From: JACJXF01 sp964349045 | GTDB lineage: Bacteria; Bacteroidota; Bacteroidia; Bacteroidales; GCA-2748055 | Length of the DNA: 58,860 bases | Direction of reading: 5' to 3' | Assembly (NCBI GenBank): GCA_964349045.1 | Contig: CAYGFI010000011.1 | Location: forward strand, 1-58,860 | In this document: piece after piece, positions 35,328-44,526 of the stretch | How the letters are laid out: each line of letters begins with the position of its first letter | How positions within the stretch are numbered: position 1 is the stretch's first letter | Made by a program: the position numbers and the translations under genes | Notes under the pieces: model-generated | Database searches by the model: none | Told to the model about the DNA's origin: nothing | What the model saw: the letters and a program-made list of their open reading frames with translations, nothing else

Positions 35328-36032
35328 ATGAAAACGATAATTAAAAGAAATTTGGGGGAGGTAATAATAATTCTATTTCTGCATGCAACTGTTTGTCTTT
35401 TTGGACAAGACAATTCCAAACTGGACTATTATGGCTTTTTTGGATTACAAAGAAGTATTGTTGATAAAGATGCCAGGATTATTGATCATAATAGAGTCAT
35501 TGATCCGGTTTATCTGTATAGCGATAGTATTCGATTTCTTCCAAGTTTTTCATTTCATGCCGGGACAGGATTATCCGTTAATGTAATATGGGATCTATAC
35601 TTAAATTTTGAAATTCAATGCAACTTAAGAAAAAGTTACATAAAACTTTATGGAGATACTACTCTTTCAACTGGTATTACCATACCAGGTTATAACCTTA
35701 AGCATGATCTGTATTATAATGCTGAATTTCCCATATATTTTTTATATAAGTTTGAGAGATTTGGATTAGGGGCAGGCTTAACTTTTACGTTATTTGAATT
35801 GCGATTTAAAAGACTATATCTCGATACTAATCTTAGGTCTAAGAATACTGAATATGCTATTTTTCCAAAATTATTAGAACCAAGGTTTCTTTACCCTAAT
35901 ATTTATGCAGAATATTTGATTTTCAAAAGAGAGAAATATCCCATTTGGATAAGGGCATCTTATGAATTTGTGGAATCAAATTCTTCTCTCCTTTATATAA
36001 CCCTTAAAACAAAATTAAACTGGAAAAATTGA
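35328..36032 (+). CDS. Hypothetical outer-membrane beta-barrel protein
   Basis: A 234-residue protein from the ATG at 35328 (another ATG at 35316 is possible); the open frame begins earlier at 35238 inside the MFS gene end, but the signal peptide starts here (MKTIIKRNLGEVIIILFLHATVCLFGQ). The rest is made of amphipathic beta segments with aromatic ends (YFLYKFERFGLGAGLTFTLF), typical of small porin-like barrels. No family recognised. AT-rich like its right-hand neighbours. Confidence 0.6.
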   Translation: MKTIIKRNLGEVIIILFLHATVCLFGQDNSKLDYYGFFGLQRSIVDKDARIIDHNRVIDPVYLYSDSIRFLPSFSFHAGTGLSVNVIWDLYLNFEIQCNLRKSYIKLYGDTTLSTGITIPGYNLKHDLYYNAEFPIYFLYKFERFGLGAGLTFTLFELRFKRLYLDTNLRSKNTEYAIFPKLLEPRFLYPNIYAEYLIFKREKYPIWIRASYEFVESNSSLLYITLKTKLNWKN

Positions 36033-36196
36033 AACTCATTATTTCAAATACAATAATTTTGTTGGTGTTATTTCAATATGGCTCCGTGTTCAATCCCAAT
36101 AAGATAAATTTGATAGTGATAAAAGCCAAAGCCTTGTTAAGATTGATGCGTATATTGCTGCAATTGAATCAGACAGGGATTAATAAATATAACATT

Positions 36197-36379
36197 ATGC
36201 TTACAAAGGAAAAAGTCAACAAATCAATTAAGAGTCTTCCGGATTCCTTTTCAATTGATGAATTAATAGATCAGTTAATACTTATGGAGAAAGTCGAGGA
36301 AGGATACAAGCAATCAGAAGAAGGTAAGGTCATATCAAATGAGGATGTAAAATTAATCATTGATAAATGGTCAAAATAG
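36197..36379 (+). CDS. Orphan antitoxin-like protein
   Basis: A 60-residue protein starting at the internal ATG 36197 (MLTKEKVNKSIKSLPDSFSI...). It resembles small Bacteroidota antitoxins encoded before RelE/ParE toxins: a DELIDQLILMEKVEEGYKQS helix and an ISNEDVKLIIDKW tail. The open frame extends upstream to 36029, but those codons look unrelated. Its stop overlaps the start of a truncated RelE/ParE-like frame. Confidence 0.6.
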   Translation: MLTKEKVNKSIKSLPDSFSIDELIDQLILMEKVEEGYKQSEEGKVISNEDVKLIIDKWSK

Positions 36380-36432
36380 TCTGGACGGAATTATCGACTT
36401 ATAATAGAGACATTAAAAGTCATAAAAAGTAA
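36367..36432 (+). pseudogene. Truncated RelE/ParE-type toxin remnant
   Basis: The ATG at 36367 overlaps the antitoxin end and reads MVKIVWTELS, the usual first strand of RelE/ParE toxins (VxIxWTxxA), then loses similarity and stops after 21 residues. A functional toxin needs about 90-100. The overlap is the normal arrangement of such operons, so this appears to be a broken toxin. Confidence 0.5.
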
Positions 36433-36470
36433 TTAAAAATTACTTGTTTGCATATAATAATTGTGTTGAC

Positions 36471-36478
36471 TAACTTTG
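36471..36478 (+). promoter_or_regulatory. Possible -7 element before the DUF433/DUF5615 pair
   Basis: TAACTTTG matches TAnnTTTG, 34 bp before the first gene (gap of unknown size between). Sequence ACTTTGT appears at the left edge and CTTTGTG at the right edge of the gap. Confidence 0.3.
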
Positions 36479-36479
36479 T

Positions 36480-36489
36480 NNNNNNNNNN
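36480..36489. other. Assembly gap (10 N)
   Basis: Ten undetermined bases between the broken toxin and the DUF433 gene. Similar short sequence on both sides suggests overlapping contig ends. Confidence 0.99.
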
Positions 36490-36512
36490 CTTTGTGATTA
36501 AATATTAATTAT

Positions 36513-36734
36513 ATGATTAATTATAAGACAATTATAAAACGTAATCCAAATAAAAGATTTGGGAAACCCTGTGTGCGGGAAACCAGGATAACTGTTTATG
36601 ATGTTTTAGGATGGTTGGCAGCTGGAATGACGAACAGCGAAATTATAACTGATTTCCCGGAATTGACATTGGATGATATTAAAGCATGCCTGGCTTATGC
36701 TGCTGACAGGGAACATAAATTACAATCTGCATAA
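36513..36734 (+). CDS. DUF433 antitoxin
   Basis: A 73-residue DUF433 protein with the family signature: a short N terminus, GKPCVRETRITVYDVLGWLA, then AGMTNSEIITDFPELT and DDIKACLAYAADRE. It has a homeodomain-like DNA-binding fold and is usually the antitoxin and autorepressor. Its stop overlaps the partner's start by one base (TAATG). Confidence 0.92.
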   Translation: MINYKTIIKRNPNKRFGKPCVRETRITVYDVLGWLAAGMTNSEIITDFPELTLDDIKACLAYAADREHKLQSA

Positions 36735-37078
36735 TGAAATTGCTATTTGATCAAAATATTTCATTCCGAATTGTTTCTAAGCTAATCGACAATTTCCCTG
36801 ATTGCAAGCATGTATCGCAACTTGGGCTAAATAACTGCGAGGATCATGAAATTTGGGAATTTTCGAGAAGCAAGAATTTTATAATTGTTACATTCGACTC
36901 AGATTTTTATGATATTAGTTTAATAAACGGATGTCCTCCAAAAATTATTTGGATAAGAACTGGCAACACAACAACCAATGAAATTGTACAATTGCTCAAT
37001 AATAGTAAAACCGCCATATTCGATTTTATTAATGATAAAGAGCACATTGATATTGCCTGCCTTGAACTTATAATCTGA
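36734..37078 (+). CDS. DUF5615 PIN-like toxin
   Basis: A 114-residue PIN-like (Mut7-C type) protein. It begins MKLLFDQNIS, with the first acidic residue D6, has the HEIWEFS helix, and IVTFDSDF carrying further conserved aspartates; these resemble the active site of PIN ribonucleases. It is coupled to the DUF433 gene. Ribonuclease toxin activity is inferred from the family and gene pairing. Confidence 0.88.
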   Translation: MKLLFDQNISFRIVSKLIDNFPDCKHVSQLGLNNCEDHEIWEFSRSKNFIIVTFDSDFYDISLINGCPPKIIWIRTGNTTTNEIVQLLNNSKTAIFDFINDKEHIDIACLELII

Positions 37079-37211
37079 GTGTATTTACGATGCAAAACCT
37101 TGTAAATATTAGGTATCGAGGCAATAATAAAAACCGTCAACAAATCCGTCACCCGAAAATTTAAAAACTCCTGCAAATCGTTGATTTATAAGGGTCTAAA
37201 ATTAGGGGTTG

Positions 37212-37284
<73 letters not shown>

Positions 37285-37386
37285 TGCTGTTAAAAGTGGT
37301 GCAAATTTATACAAATTTTTTGTTTGGCAAAATGATAATTCAAAAAAACTGTTTATTTCCGAAGGGTTTGATAAATGGGTTATTAG

Positions 37387-37455
37387 GTGAATGGGTGAAT
37401 GCGTAAATAATTACTAAATTTGGCATATATTTCATAAAAGTATTCACCCATTCAC
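37387..37455. repeat. Inverted repeat of GTGAATGGGTGAAT units
   Basis: A perfect 14-bp arm (37387-37400 and 37442-37455), inside longer degenerate GGGTGAAT-type repeats. The same family recurs at 56535-56630. The loop holds a -7-like TAAATTTG (37415-37422) that may serve the next gene. Confidence 0.65.
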
Positions 37456-37482
37456 TCATTTACCCATTAACTCTCTAAAAAC

Positions 37483-37878
37483 ATGTTCCTCAAACTCTAC
37501 CTCATCGCCCTCCCGGTTTTCTTCGCCATCGACATGGTATGGCTGGGATTTGTTGCTAAAAACTTTTATCGTCAGCAGATTGGGTTCCTGATGAAACCAA
37601 ATGTTAACTGGACAGCTGCCATTATTTTCTATTTGCTGTTTATAGCCGGACTGGTTGCTTTTGTAATTTCTCCTGCTTTTCTGAAGCAATCCTGGATTCA
37701 TGCTCTTTTGTATGGCGCTTTTTTCGGACTCGTGACTTATGCCACCTATGATTTAACCAACCTGGCAACAACAAAAGACTGGCCTCTGCTGGTTACCCTT
37801 GTTGATCTTGTCTGGGGTACGGTGCTGGCCGCATCCGTTTCGGTTGTCACCTATTTAATCGCCTCGAAAGTATTATAA
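37483..37878 (+). CDS. DUF2177 membrane protein
   Basis: A 131-residue inner-membrane protein with four helices. The family signatures are IDMVWLGFVAKNFYRQQIG at the end of helix 1, YGAFFGLVTYATYDLTN around residues 79-95, and DLVWGTVLAASVS in the last helix. Function unknown. Stand-alone gene of normal length. Confidence 0.92.
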   Translation: MFLKLYLIALPVFFAIDMVWLGFVAKNFYRQQIGFLMKPNVNWTAAIIFYLLFIAGLVAFVISPAFLKQSWIHALLYGAFFGLVTYATYDLTNLATTKDWPLLVTLVDLVWGTVLAASVSVVTYLIASKVL

Positions 37879-38274
37879 GTCAGTTTTTGAGTGTAAGAAA
37901 AAAATTCTTGTCCTAAAACTCCTTTTAAAAAGAAAAAGATTAAACGCAGGCCCGCATCAGGCGGACCGCAATGACGCAGTTTAAAACGCAGAAACAAAAT
38001 AAAAAAACACCGTTTGCTCTGCGCCTCTTGCGTATCCCGCAAGGCGGGATTCCGCGCTTAATATAAACTTAATGAACAATCAGAATAAAATGCCAGGCAA
38101 TGATGGTTTTGTGAAACGGATTTTATAAATTTCATCATTTAATAATTTATTTTAGCGGGATGATAGCTTGTCCCGCACCAGCGGGAGAACCCACATGTCA
38201 GTGAATTATATTCATTCGTATTTGCGTTTACCGAAACATATGGGTTTCATCAGTGTTCATTAATTTATTCGGCC
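37879..38274. other. Intergenic region with hairpins
   Basis: About 395 bases without a gene. It includes GC-rich palindromic debris (CCCGCAAGGCGGG around 38036-38049), a hairpin GCGGGA ... TCCCGC at about 38155-38175, and the second copy of the hairpin-ended element at 38187-38248. Confidence 0.55.
38187..38248 (-). repeat. Hairpin-ended dispersed element, copy 2
   Basis: On the minus strand it reads GAAACCCATATGTTTCGG ... ATGTGGGTTC. This is close to copy 1 at 5265-5325 in opposite orientation, including the GAAACCCA end, a TTTCGGKAAACGC core and an internal ATGAATA. It sits just before the activase gene. Confidence 0.55.
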
Positions 38275-41200
38275 ATGTCGAACAACCGAACCTCATCAAA
38301 ACCGCCCAATACGGTTTTCAAAAACGATGATTCTGAGTTCCATGTCGGGATCGATATCGGTTCAATATCACTGAATGTGGTGATTCTGAACGACAAAATG
38401 GACATTATTGAAAACCGGTATATCTACTCCCGGGGCCGGCCATTCGAAGTTCTGAAAAATACACTTAATGATATATTTACCCGTTACCCCGAAGAAAAAC
38501 TAGGCAGAATAGCCTATACCGGCACCGGGGGTAAACTGGCAGCTGAACTGACCGGGGGAATATTCGTTAATGAGATCATAGCACAATCCACCTCCGTTTC
38601 CGGAATGTATCCTGATGTTAAAACAATCATTGAGATGGGAGGGGAGGATTCAAAGCTGATTTTTATGGATCAGAAAAACGGTTCAGTTAGTTCTTCTCTT
38701 TCTGATTTCGCGCTGAATAATCTTTGTGCCGCCGGCACCGGATCCTTCCTCGATCAGCAGGCAAAACGAATCGGGGTATCCATCGAAAATGAATTCGGGG
38801 AGCTGGCCCTTAAATCGGAAAAACCACCCAGGATTGCCGGAAGATGCAGTGTCTTCGCGAAAAGTGATATGATCCACCTCCAGCAAATAGCCACCCCGGT
38901 TTCAGATATTGTTGCAGGCTTATGCTTCGCCGTGGCCCGGAATCTTAAAAGTTCGCTGGGTCGCGGTAAACATATCAATGCACCCGTTTTGTTCAATGGA
39001 GGAGTCGCGGCTAACCAGGGTATGGTGAGGGCTTTCAGGGAAGTTCTCGGGTTGGTTGATGAAGAGTTGATGGTCTCTGAATACCATGCTTCCATGGGCG
39101 CCATCGGAGCTATCCAATTTACCCTGGGCAATAGTCGCGATTATAAACAATTTACCGGAACGGACAAACTGAATGTTTATCTTGAATCAGACAGAAGGGA
39201 TAAATTTTTTCTCGAAAGGCTTACTGAATCAAAAGCGGAACTAAATAAGGAAGTCTATCCAATCCCCCGGAATATTGAAAAAACTGATGTTTATCTTGGA
39301 GTGGATGTTGGTTCTTTAAGTACCAATGTTGTGTTGATTGATAAAGACAATCATGTGATTGCAAGGCGCTACCTTCCTACCGCCAGTAAACCTCTCGAAG
39401 CCATAAAAAAAGGAATAAGCGAGATTTATGATGAGATAGGCGAAAGGGTTGTTGTTAAAGCTGCCGGTTCAACGGGATCGGGCAGATACCTCACGGGCGA
39501 TTTTATCGGCGCTGATGCCATAAGAAATGAAATTACTGCACAGGCTACTGCAGCAATTGCCTGCGACCCCACTGTGGATACAATTTTTGAGATCGGAGGC
39601 CAGGATTCTAAATTTATAAGGATCCAGAATGGGGTTGTTGTGGATTTTGAGATGAATAAGGTTTGTGCAGCAGGTACAGGTTCGTTCCTTGAGGAACAGG
39701 CTGAAAAACTCGGCATCAACATTGTCGGGGAGTTCGGATGCATGGCCTTTTCTTCCTCCTGCCCGGCTAAACTTGGTGAACGCTGTACTGTTTTTATGGA
39801 ATCTGACCTGAATTCACATTCACAAAAAGGTGATTCAAAGGAAAACCTGGTGGCAGGACTTGCCTACTCCATTGTTCATAATTACCTGAACAGGGTGGTT
39901 GGGAATAAACCTGTCGGGGATAAGATTTTTTTCCAGGGAGGTGTAACGAATAACAAATCCGTGGTTGCTGCTTTTGAAAAAGTTACCGGGAAATCCATCA
40001 TTGTTCCTCCTCATTTTGATGTAACCGGCGCTATTGGCGCAGCGATGCTTGCCAGGGATTCCCTGACAACCGGGCAGAAAACAAAGTTTAAGGGATTTGA
40101 TGTCAGGAACCGCACCTATAAAACCGATAATTTTGAATGTAAACGCTGTAATAATCACTGCGAAATAAGAAGGGTCAGGATTGAAGGTGAGAAAAAACCT
40201 CTCTATTACGGCGGCAGATGCGATTTTTATGAAGTAGCCGACAGGAAAGGAAAAGGTCTCGATATACCCAATTACTTTACGGAAAGGCTGCGTTTATTAC
40301 AGGGGGATTACAATCCCGGAAAAAACACCAAAAAACCTTCAATCGGCATACCCCGCGGACTGATGGTATATTACCAGCAGTTTCCCTTATGGAGAACCTT
40401 TTTTGAAAATCTGGGCTACCGGGTAATTATTTCAGACGAAACCAACAAATCCATCGTCACCCGGTCAATGGAGAGTATGGTTGCAGAAACCTGTTATCCT
40501 GTTGAAGTAATGCATGGGCATATTCTCGATCTGGTTGAAAAAGGAGCGGATTATATTTTTGCACCGTTCATTATCAACAACAAGACAGATGAATCAAACC
40601 CAACAGCCAACTGCAATTGTCCATGGATTCAGACCTATTCTTTCATGGTGAAAGCAGCTTTTCATAACCGGGAAGATATTACCGGTAAACTTCTTACCCC
40701 GGTTTTACATTTCAGGTACAGGGGAGTTGTAAAAAACCAGCTTGCTGAATTTGCCAGAATAAGTCTTGGTGTTTCACGATCTGCATGTCTGAAAGCCCTG
40801 AGCTCCGGAGAGGCTGCCCAGGAATATTTTGAACGATCGGTTGCGGTCCTCGGGGCAGAAGTTATGAAAAACCTGCCATCGGATAAACAAGCCCTGGTAT
40901 TAATAAGCAGACCCTATAACTCTTGTGATCCTGCCCTTAATCTTAGCGTTGTGGAGAAACTCATTAATCTGGAGGTAATTCCTATCCCGATGGATTTTCT
41001 TCCCTTACAGGAACAAATCATTTTTGACGATTATAAAAATATGTACTGGCCAAATGGTCAGAAAATACTGGCAGCCGCAAGGATTATCGCAAATGATAAG
41101 CGTCTGTTCGGCGTTTATCTGGGTAATTTCCGTTGTGGCCCTGATTCCTTCCTCCATCATTTTGTACACAAGGAAATGCAGGGTAAACCCTATCTTCAGC

Positions 41201-42555
41201 TCGAGGTTGATGAACACAGCGCTGATGCAGGAATGATTACCCGCTGCGAAGCATTCCTTGATAGTTTAAATGGATTTAATAAACAAAAAACCCGGATTGA
41301 GAAAGCAGAAAACTCCATCTCTTCAGTTACCGCTTCTTCGTATCAGAGAACGCTTTACTTCCCTTACATGAATGATGCGGCTCACGTTATTTCTGCAGCC
41401 TGCAGGGCCTGCGGACTTGATTCAGCCGTACTTCCTATGCAAACTGATGAAGATATTGAACTGGCAAGGAAGTACACAACCGGTACCGAATGTTTCCCGA
41501 TGATTGCTACCACAGGAAGCTTTGTAAGAAAACTTCTTGAACCGGGAGTCGATCCGGCCAAAGTAAGTTTTTTCATGCCCGATCACAATGGACCTTGCCG
41601 GTTTGGGGAATATAATAAACTGCAAAAGCAGATATTTGAAAGGATCGGCTTTCCGGAAGCTGAAATTCTTTCTCCCAGCAATGATACCTCTTATGCGGAA
41701 ATGCCTATTGATAATCCTATGCGGTTTCGGTTTCTTTCCTGGAAAGGATTTGTAGCCGTGGATATCCTGAGAAAGATGTTACAGGAAAAGAGGCCTTATG
41801 AGATTGTAAAAGGAAGAACCAACGAAGTATATAGGAGGTACCTGGAAGAGTTAACTACTGATGTTGAAAAGGGAGCGAAAAACCTGGCCGACATTCTGGA
41901 GAAAGCAGCAGATGAGTTCGATAAAATTAAACGCGTTGATGGCCCGAGGAGGCCTGTAATTGCTGTTGTCGGGGAAATTTTCATGCGCGATAACCCTTAT
42001 TGCAGCGCACACCTTGTTGAAAGGCTGGAGGATCTGGGCGCTGAGACACTCATCACTCCTTTTTCCGAATGGCTCATGTATTCAACCTACCGGTACATGC
42101 GAGACAGTAAATGGAAGAGAGATATCAGAGGATTGTTCAAAGCTCAACTACAGCGGGTTTCCCAGAATTTAAGCGCCAGCATGATTGAAAGAAAAGTTAA
42201 GAACCGTATCGACAAAGACAGCAGGGTTCATTTACATGATGTATTGGAGGCCTGCAGTCCTTATATTCACAGGCATTACGATGGCGACCCACCCATGTCT
42301 TTAGGGAATGCTGCAGTTCTTGCAAAATCATGTATCTCCGGAGTGGCCAATATTCTTCCTTTTACCTGTATGCCCGGAACACTGATTGCCTCACTTTCTG
42401 AGGTTTTCAGGAAGGACAATAAGAATATTCCCTGGGTAAATATTGCGTATGACGGACAGGAGGATTCAGCCCTCGATACCCGGCTCCAGGCTTTTATGCA
42501 CCAGGCTAAGGTTTTTGCAAAGAACAGGGAGCCTAAGTTGAATCATGTCGTGTAA
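38275..42555 (+). CDS. Double-headed 2-hydroxyacyl-CoA dehydratase activase-related protein
   Basis: A 1426-residue cytoplasmic protein. Two BadF/BcrA/HgdC-type ATPase domains lie at about 20-285 (GIDIGSISLNVVIL, GGEDSKLIFM, LCAAGTGSFL, RCSVFAKSD) and 340-600 (GVDVGSLSTNVVLID, GGQDSKFIRI, VCAAGTGSFL, RCTVFMESD). Each keeps the two cysteines that in activases help bind a subunit-bridging [4Fe-4S] cluster. A cysteine-rich link (CKRCNNHC at about 620) leads to a DUF2229/HgdB-like region (688-1426; IGIPRGLMVYYQ, ETCYPVEV). Activases deliver low-potential electrons using ATP. No dehydratase subunits are near, so the target is unknown. The length matches the conserved fused family in anaerobes. Confidence 0.9.
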   Translation: MSNNRTSSKPPNTVFKNDDSEFHVGIDIGSISLNVVILNDKMDIIENRYIYSRGRPFEVLKNTLNDIFTRYPEEKLGRIAYTGTGGKLAAELTGGIFVNEIIAQSTSVSGMYPDVKTIIEMGGEDSKLIFMDQKNGSVSSSLSDFALNNLCAAGTGSFLDQQAKRIGVSIENEFGELALKSEKPPRIAGRCSVFAKSDMIHLQQIATPVSDIVAGLCFAVARNLKSSLGRGKHINAPVLFNGGVAANQGMVRAFREVLGLVDEELMVSEYHASMGAIGAIQFTLGNSRDYKQFTGTDKLNVYLESDRRDKFFLERLTESKAELNKEVYPIPRNIEKTDVYLGVDVGSLSTNVVLIDKDNHVIARRYLPTASKPLEAIKKGISEIYDEIGERVVVKAAGSTGSGRYLTGDFIGADAIRNEITAQATAAIACDPTVDTIFEIGGQDSKFIRIQNGVVVDFEMNKVCAAGTGSFLEEQAEKLGINIVGEFGCMAFSSSCPAKLGERCTVFMESDLNSHSQKGDSKENLVAGLAYSIVHNYLNRVVGNKPVGDKIFFQGGVTNNKSVVAAFEKVTGKSIIVPPHFDVTGAIGAAMLARDSLTTGQKTKFKGFDVRNRTYKTDNFECKRCNNHCEIRRVRIEGEKKPLYYGGRCDFYEVADRKGKGLDIPNYFTERLRLLQGDYNPGKNTKKPSIGIPRGLMVYYQQFPLWRTFFENLGYRVIISDETNKSIVTRSMESMVAETCYPVEVMHGHILDLVEKGADYIFAPFIINNKTDESNPTANCNCPWIQTYSFMVKAAFHNREDITGKLLTPVLHFRYRGVVKNQLAEFARISLGVSRSACLKALSSGEAAQEYFERSVAVLGAEVMKNLPSDKQALVLISRPYNSCDPALNLSVVEKLINLEVIPIPMDFLPLQEQIIFDDYKNMYWPNGQKILAAARIIANDKRLFGVYLGNFRCGPDSFLHHFVHKEMQGKPYLQLEVDEHSADAGMITRCEAFLDSLNGFNKQKTRIEKAENSISSVTASSYQRTLYFPYMNDAAHVISAACRACGLDSAVLPMQTDEDIELARKYTTGTECFPMIATTGSFVRKLLEPGVDPAKVSFFMPDHNGPCRFGEYNKLQKQIFERIGFPEAEILSPSNDTSYAEMPIDNPMRFRFLSWKGFVAVDILRKMLQEKRPYEIVKGRTNEVYRRYLEELTTDVEKGAKNLADILEKAADEFDKIKRVDGPRRPVIAVVGEIFMRDNPYCSAHLVERLEDLGAETLITPFSEWLMYSTYRYMRDSKWKRDIRGLFKAQLQRVSQNLSASMIERKVKNRIDKDSRVHLHDVLEACSPYIHRHYDGDPPMSLGNAAVLAKSCISGVANILPFTCMPGTLIASLSEVFRKDNKNIPWVNIAYDGQEDSALDTRLQAFMHQAKVFAKNREPKLNHVV

Positions 42556-42597
42556 ATACAACTTTACAATTTATTAGCAACTCAGGTTTATTAATCG

Positions 42598-42605
42598 TAT
42601 ATTTG
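42598..42605 (+). promoter_or_regulatory. Possible -7 element for the helicase gene
   Basis: TATATTTG, 86 bp before the helicase start, matches TAnnTTTG. A -33 element is not clear. The leader holds AT-rich ATAATTCAT-type repeats (42660-42692). Confidence 0.35.
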
Positions 42606-42691
42606 CGCTCTTCTTGTCTTAATTACCCCCTTCGGTCTATCCCCATAAAACAAGTATTTCATAATTCATAATTTAAAATTCATAATTAATC

Positions 42692-43948
42692 ATGCCCTTC
42701 AAGTCCTTAAACATAATCGATCCCATTTTAAAAGCCCTCATCGAAGAAGGCTACACAATACCTACCCCCATACAGATACAAGCCATTCCCTTAGTTTTGC
42801 AAGGCTCCGACCTTCTTGGCAGCGCGCAAACAGGAACAGGAAAAACGGCTGCATTTGCTATTCCCATCCTGCAAATCCTGAGCGCAGATAAAACATGGTA
42901 CAAAAAGAAAAGAATCAGGAGTCTGATCGTCACTCCCACCCGGGAACTGGCTATTCAGATTGATGAAAGTTTTAAAGCATATGGAAGACACACCGGGTTA
43001 AGGAGCACAGTTATTTTCGGGGGAGTTAATCAGAATCCCCAGACATCAGCTTTACGGAATGGAGTTGATATAGTTGTTGCAACCCCGGGACGCCTTCTTG
43101 ATCTGATTAACCAGGGACATCTGACATTGCGCGATGTGGAAATCCTTGTTCTTGACGAAGCAGACCGCATGCTCGACATGGGTTTCATTCACGATGTACG
43201 AAAACTGCTGACCCTGGTTCCGAAAAAGAGACAAACACTTCTCTTTTCAGCAACCATGCCTGCTGAAATCGTGAAGCTTTCAAGTACCATTTTAACGAAT
43301 CCTGCAAGAGTTTCAGTAGCACCCGTTTCATCAACAGTTGATATCATTAAACAGTATGTTTATTATGTTGATAAAGGGAATAAAAATGCCTTATTGGTGG
43401 AAGTATTAAAAGATCCGCAAATAAAAACCGCACTTGTTTTTACACGCACAAAACACGGAGCCGATAAGGTTGTCAAAGTGCTGCAGAAGCATTATATCAA
43501 AGCCGAGGCAATACATGGCAATAAAGCACAAAATGCCCGTCAGCGCGCTTTAACCAATTTTAAAGCGCAAACTACACGAATATTGGTAGCTACCGACATT
43601 GCAGCCCGGGGAATTGATGTGGACGACCTGGAATATGTGATCAATTATGAAATTTCCAACATCCCGGAAACTTACGTTCACCGGATCGGAAGAACCGGCA
43701 GGGCAGGAGCAAAAGGAACTGCTATTGCATTTTGTGATGCTGAAGAAAAAGAATACCTGCGCGATGTGGAAAAACTGATTTCTAAAAGAATTTCTGTAAT
43801 TAATGATCATCCGTTTCCACTTATGGATCACAATCCTGTAAAAGCTCCGAAGCAGCAGGGCAGGGGATATCCTGGCCACGCAAGGCCTAAACCACCGGTA
43901 AATGCTAAGCCGAAACAATGGAGCAACAGATCCTGGTCCGGCAGGTAA
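42692..43948 (+). CDS. DEAD-box RNA helicase, RhlE type
   Basis: A 418-residue ATP-dependent RNA helicase. All core motifs are present: Q motif (PTPIQIQAIP), Walker A AQTGTGKT, PTRELA, TPGRL, DEAD in VLDEADRMLDMGF, SAT, then VFTRT, TDIAARGIDV and HRIGRTGRAG. The short basic C-terminal tail (from about 385, rich in Pro, Lys, Gly) is typical of RhlE. It probably works in ribosome assembly or RNA turnover. A gene symbol cannot be fixed among RhlE paralogues. Confidence 0.95.
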   Translation: MPFKSLNIIDPILKALIEEGYTIPTPIQIQAIPLVLQGSDLLGSAQTGTGKTAAFAIPILQILSADKTWYKKKRIRSLIVTPTRELAIQIDESFKAYGRHTGLRSTVIFGGVNQNPQTSALRNGVDIVVATPGRLLDLINQGHLTLRDVEILVLDEADRMLDMGFIHDVRKLLTLVPKKRQTLLFSATMPAEIVKLSSTILTNPARVSVAPVSSTVDIIKQYVYYVDKGNKNALLVEVLKDPQIKTALVFTRTKHGADKVVKVLQKHYIKAEAIHGNKAQNARQRALTNFKAQTTRILVATDIAARGIDVDDLEYVINYEISNIPETYVHRIGRTGRAGAKGTAIAFCDAEEKEYLRDVEKLISKRISVINDHPFPLMDHNPVKAPKQQGRGYPGHARPKPPVNAKPKQWSNRSWSGR

Positions 43949-44515
43949 TTATTCCACGATATTCCTGAGGGTTCCACTCTTTCCCTGAATATCCCCGGTT
44001 ATCCCATATACCGAAATCGTTGCCCCCGAAATAACGTCAATATTTTTTCCTACCTCGAGGCTTTGACTCCCGTCATATCCTGCAAATTGCTTTAACCAGC
44101 CCCTCGATGTGATTTCCTGGCCGTGGGTAGCCTGGTAGTTAAATACTTTTACCATACGTACAACTCTATCCTTGTCATAAAGTATGAAGTAATCAAAATA
44201 TTCACTTTCACCGTTTGTTGTTAGTTCACGGGATGCAGAACAGCCGCCTGCCCGGCAACTATTCACCCTTCCGATGTATAAATATCTGATAAGGTTATTT
44301 CCGTTTTCATCTTCGACTGCATAGAATTTTCCAGGAATTTTATTATTACCAAAGAGTGATGAAGGCGGTTCGATCTCCCTGATCTCCGGGTCAGCATCAG
44401 CGCCGAATTTTTTCAACTCCGGATAAAGGGATTTAGGATTAAAATCGATCATATCCTGAGCATTAACTGCACCGGGAATCAATAAACAGATTAATATGAT
44501 CAGTTGCTTTATCAT
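43949..44515 (-). CDS. Periplasmic FMN-binding domain protein
   Basis: A 188-residue exported protein (signal peptide 1-19) with an FMN-binding domain of the RnfG/NqrC type. The C-terminal flavinylation motif is DVISGATIS, with T166 the likely flavin-linked residue after ApbE action. It has two cysteines in NSCRAGGC (about residues 85-91) that could form a disulfide or bind a cofactor. It follows a porin gene by 11 bp. No apbE or Rnf genes are near, so its electron partner is unknown. It converges on the helicase gene with no gap. Confidence 0.85.
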   Translation of the reverse strand: MIKQLIILICLLIPGAVNAQDMIDFNPKSLYPELKKFGADADPEIREIEPPSSLFGNNKIPGKFYAVEDENGNNLIRYLYIGRVNSCRAGGCSASRELTTNGESEYFDYFILYDKDRVVRMVKVFNYQATHGQEITSRGWLKQFAGYDGSQSLEVGKNIDVISGATISVYGITGDIQGKSGTLRNIVE

Positions 44516-44526
44516 ATCTGGTTTAA

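Noticed and set aside
36029..36196. N-terminal half of the frame containing the antitoxin
   Set aside because: It starts inside the end of the upstream gene and has no similarity; the conserved antitoxin begins at 36197.
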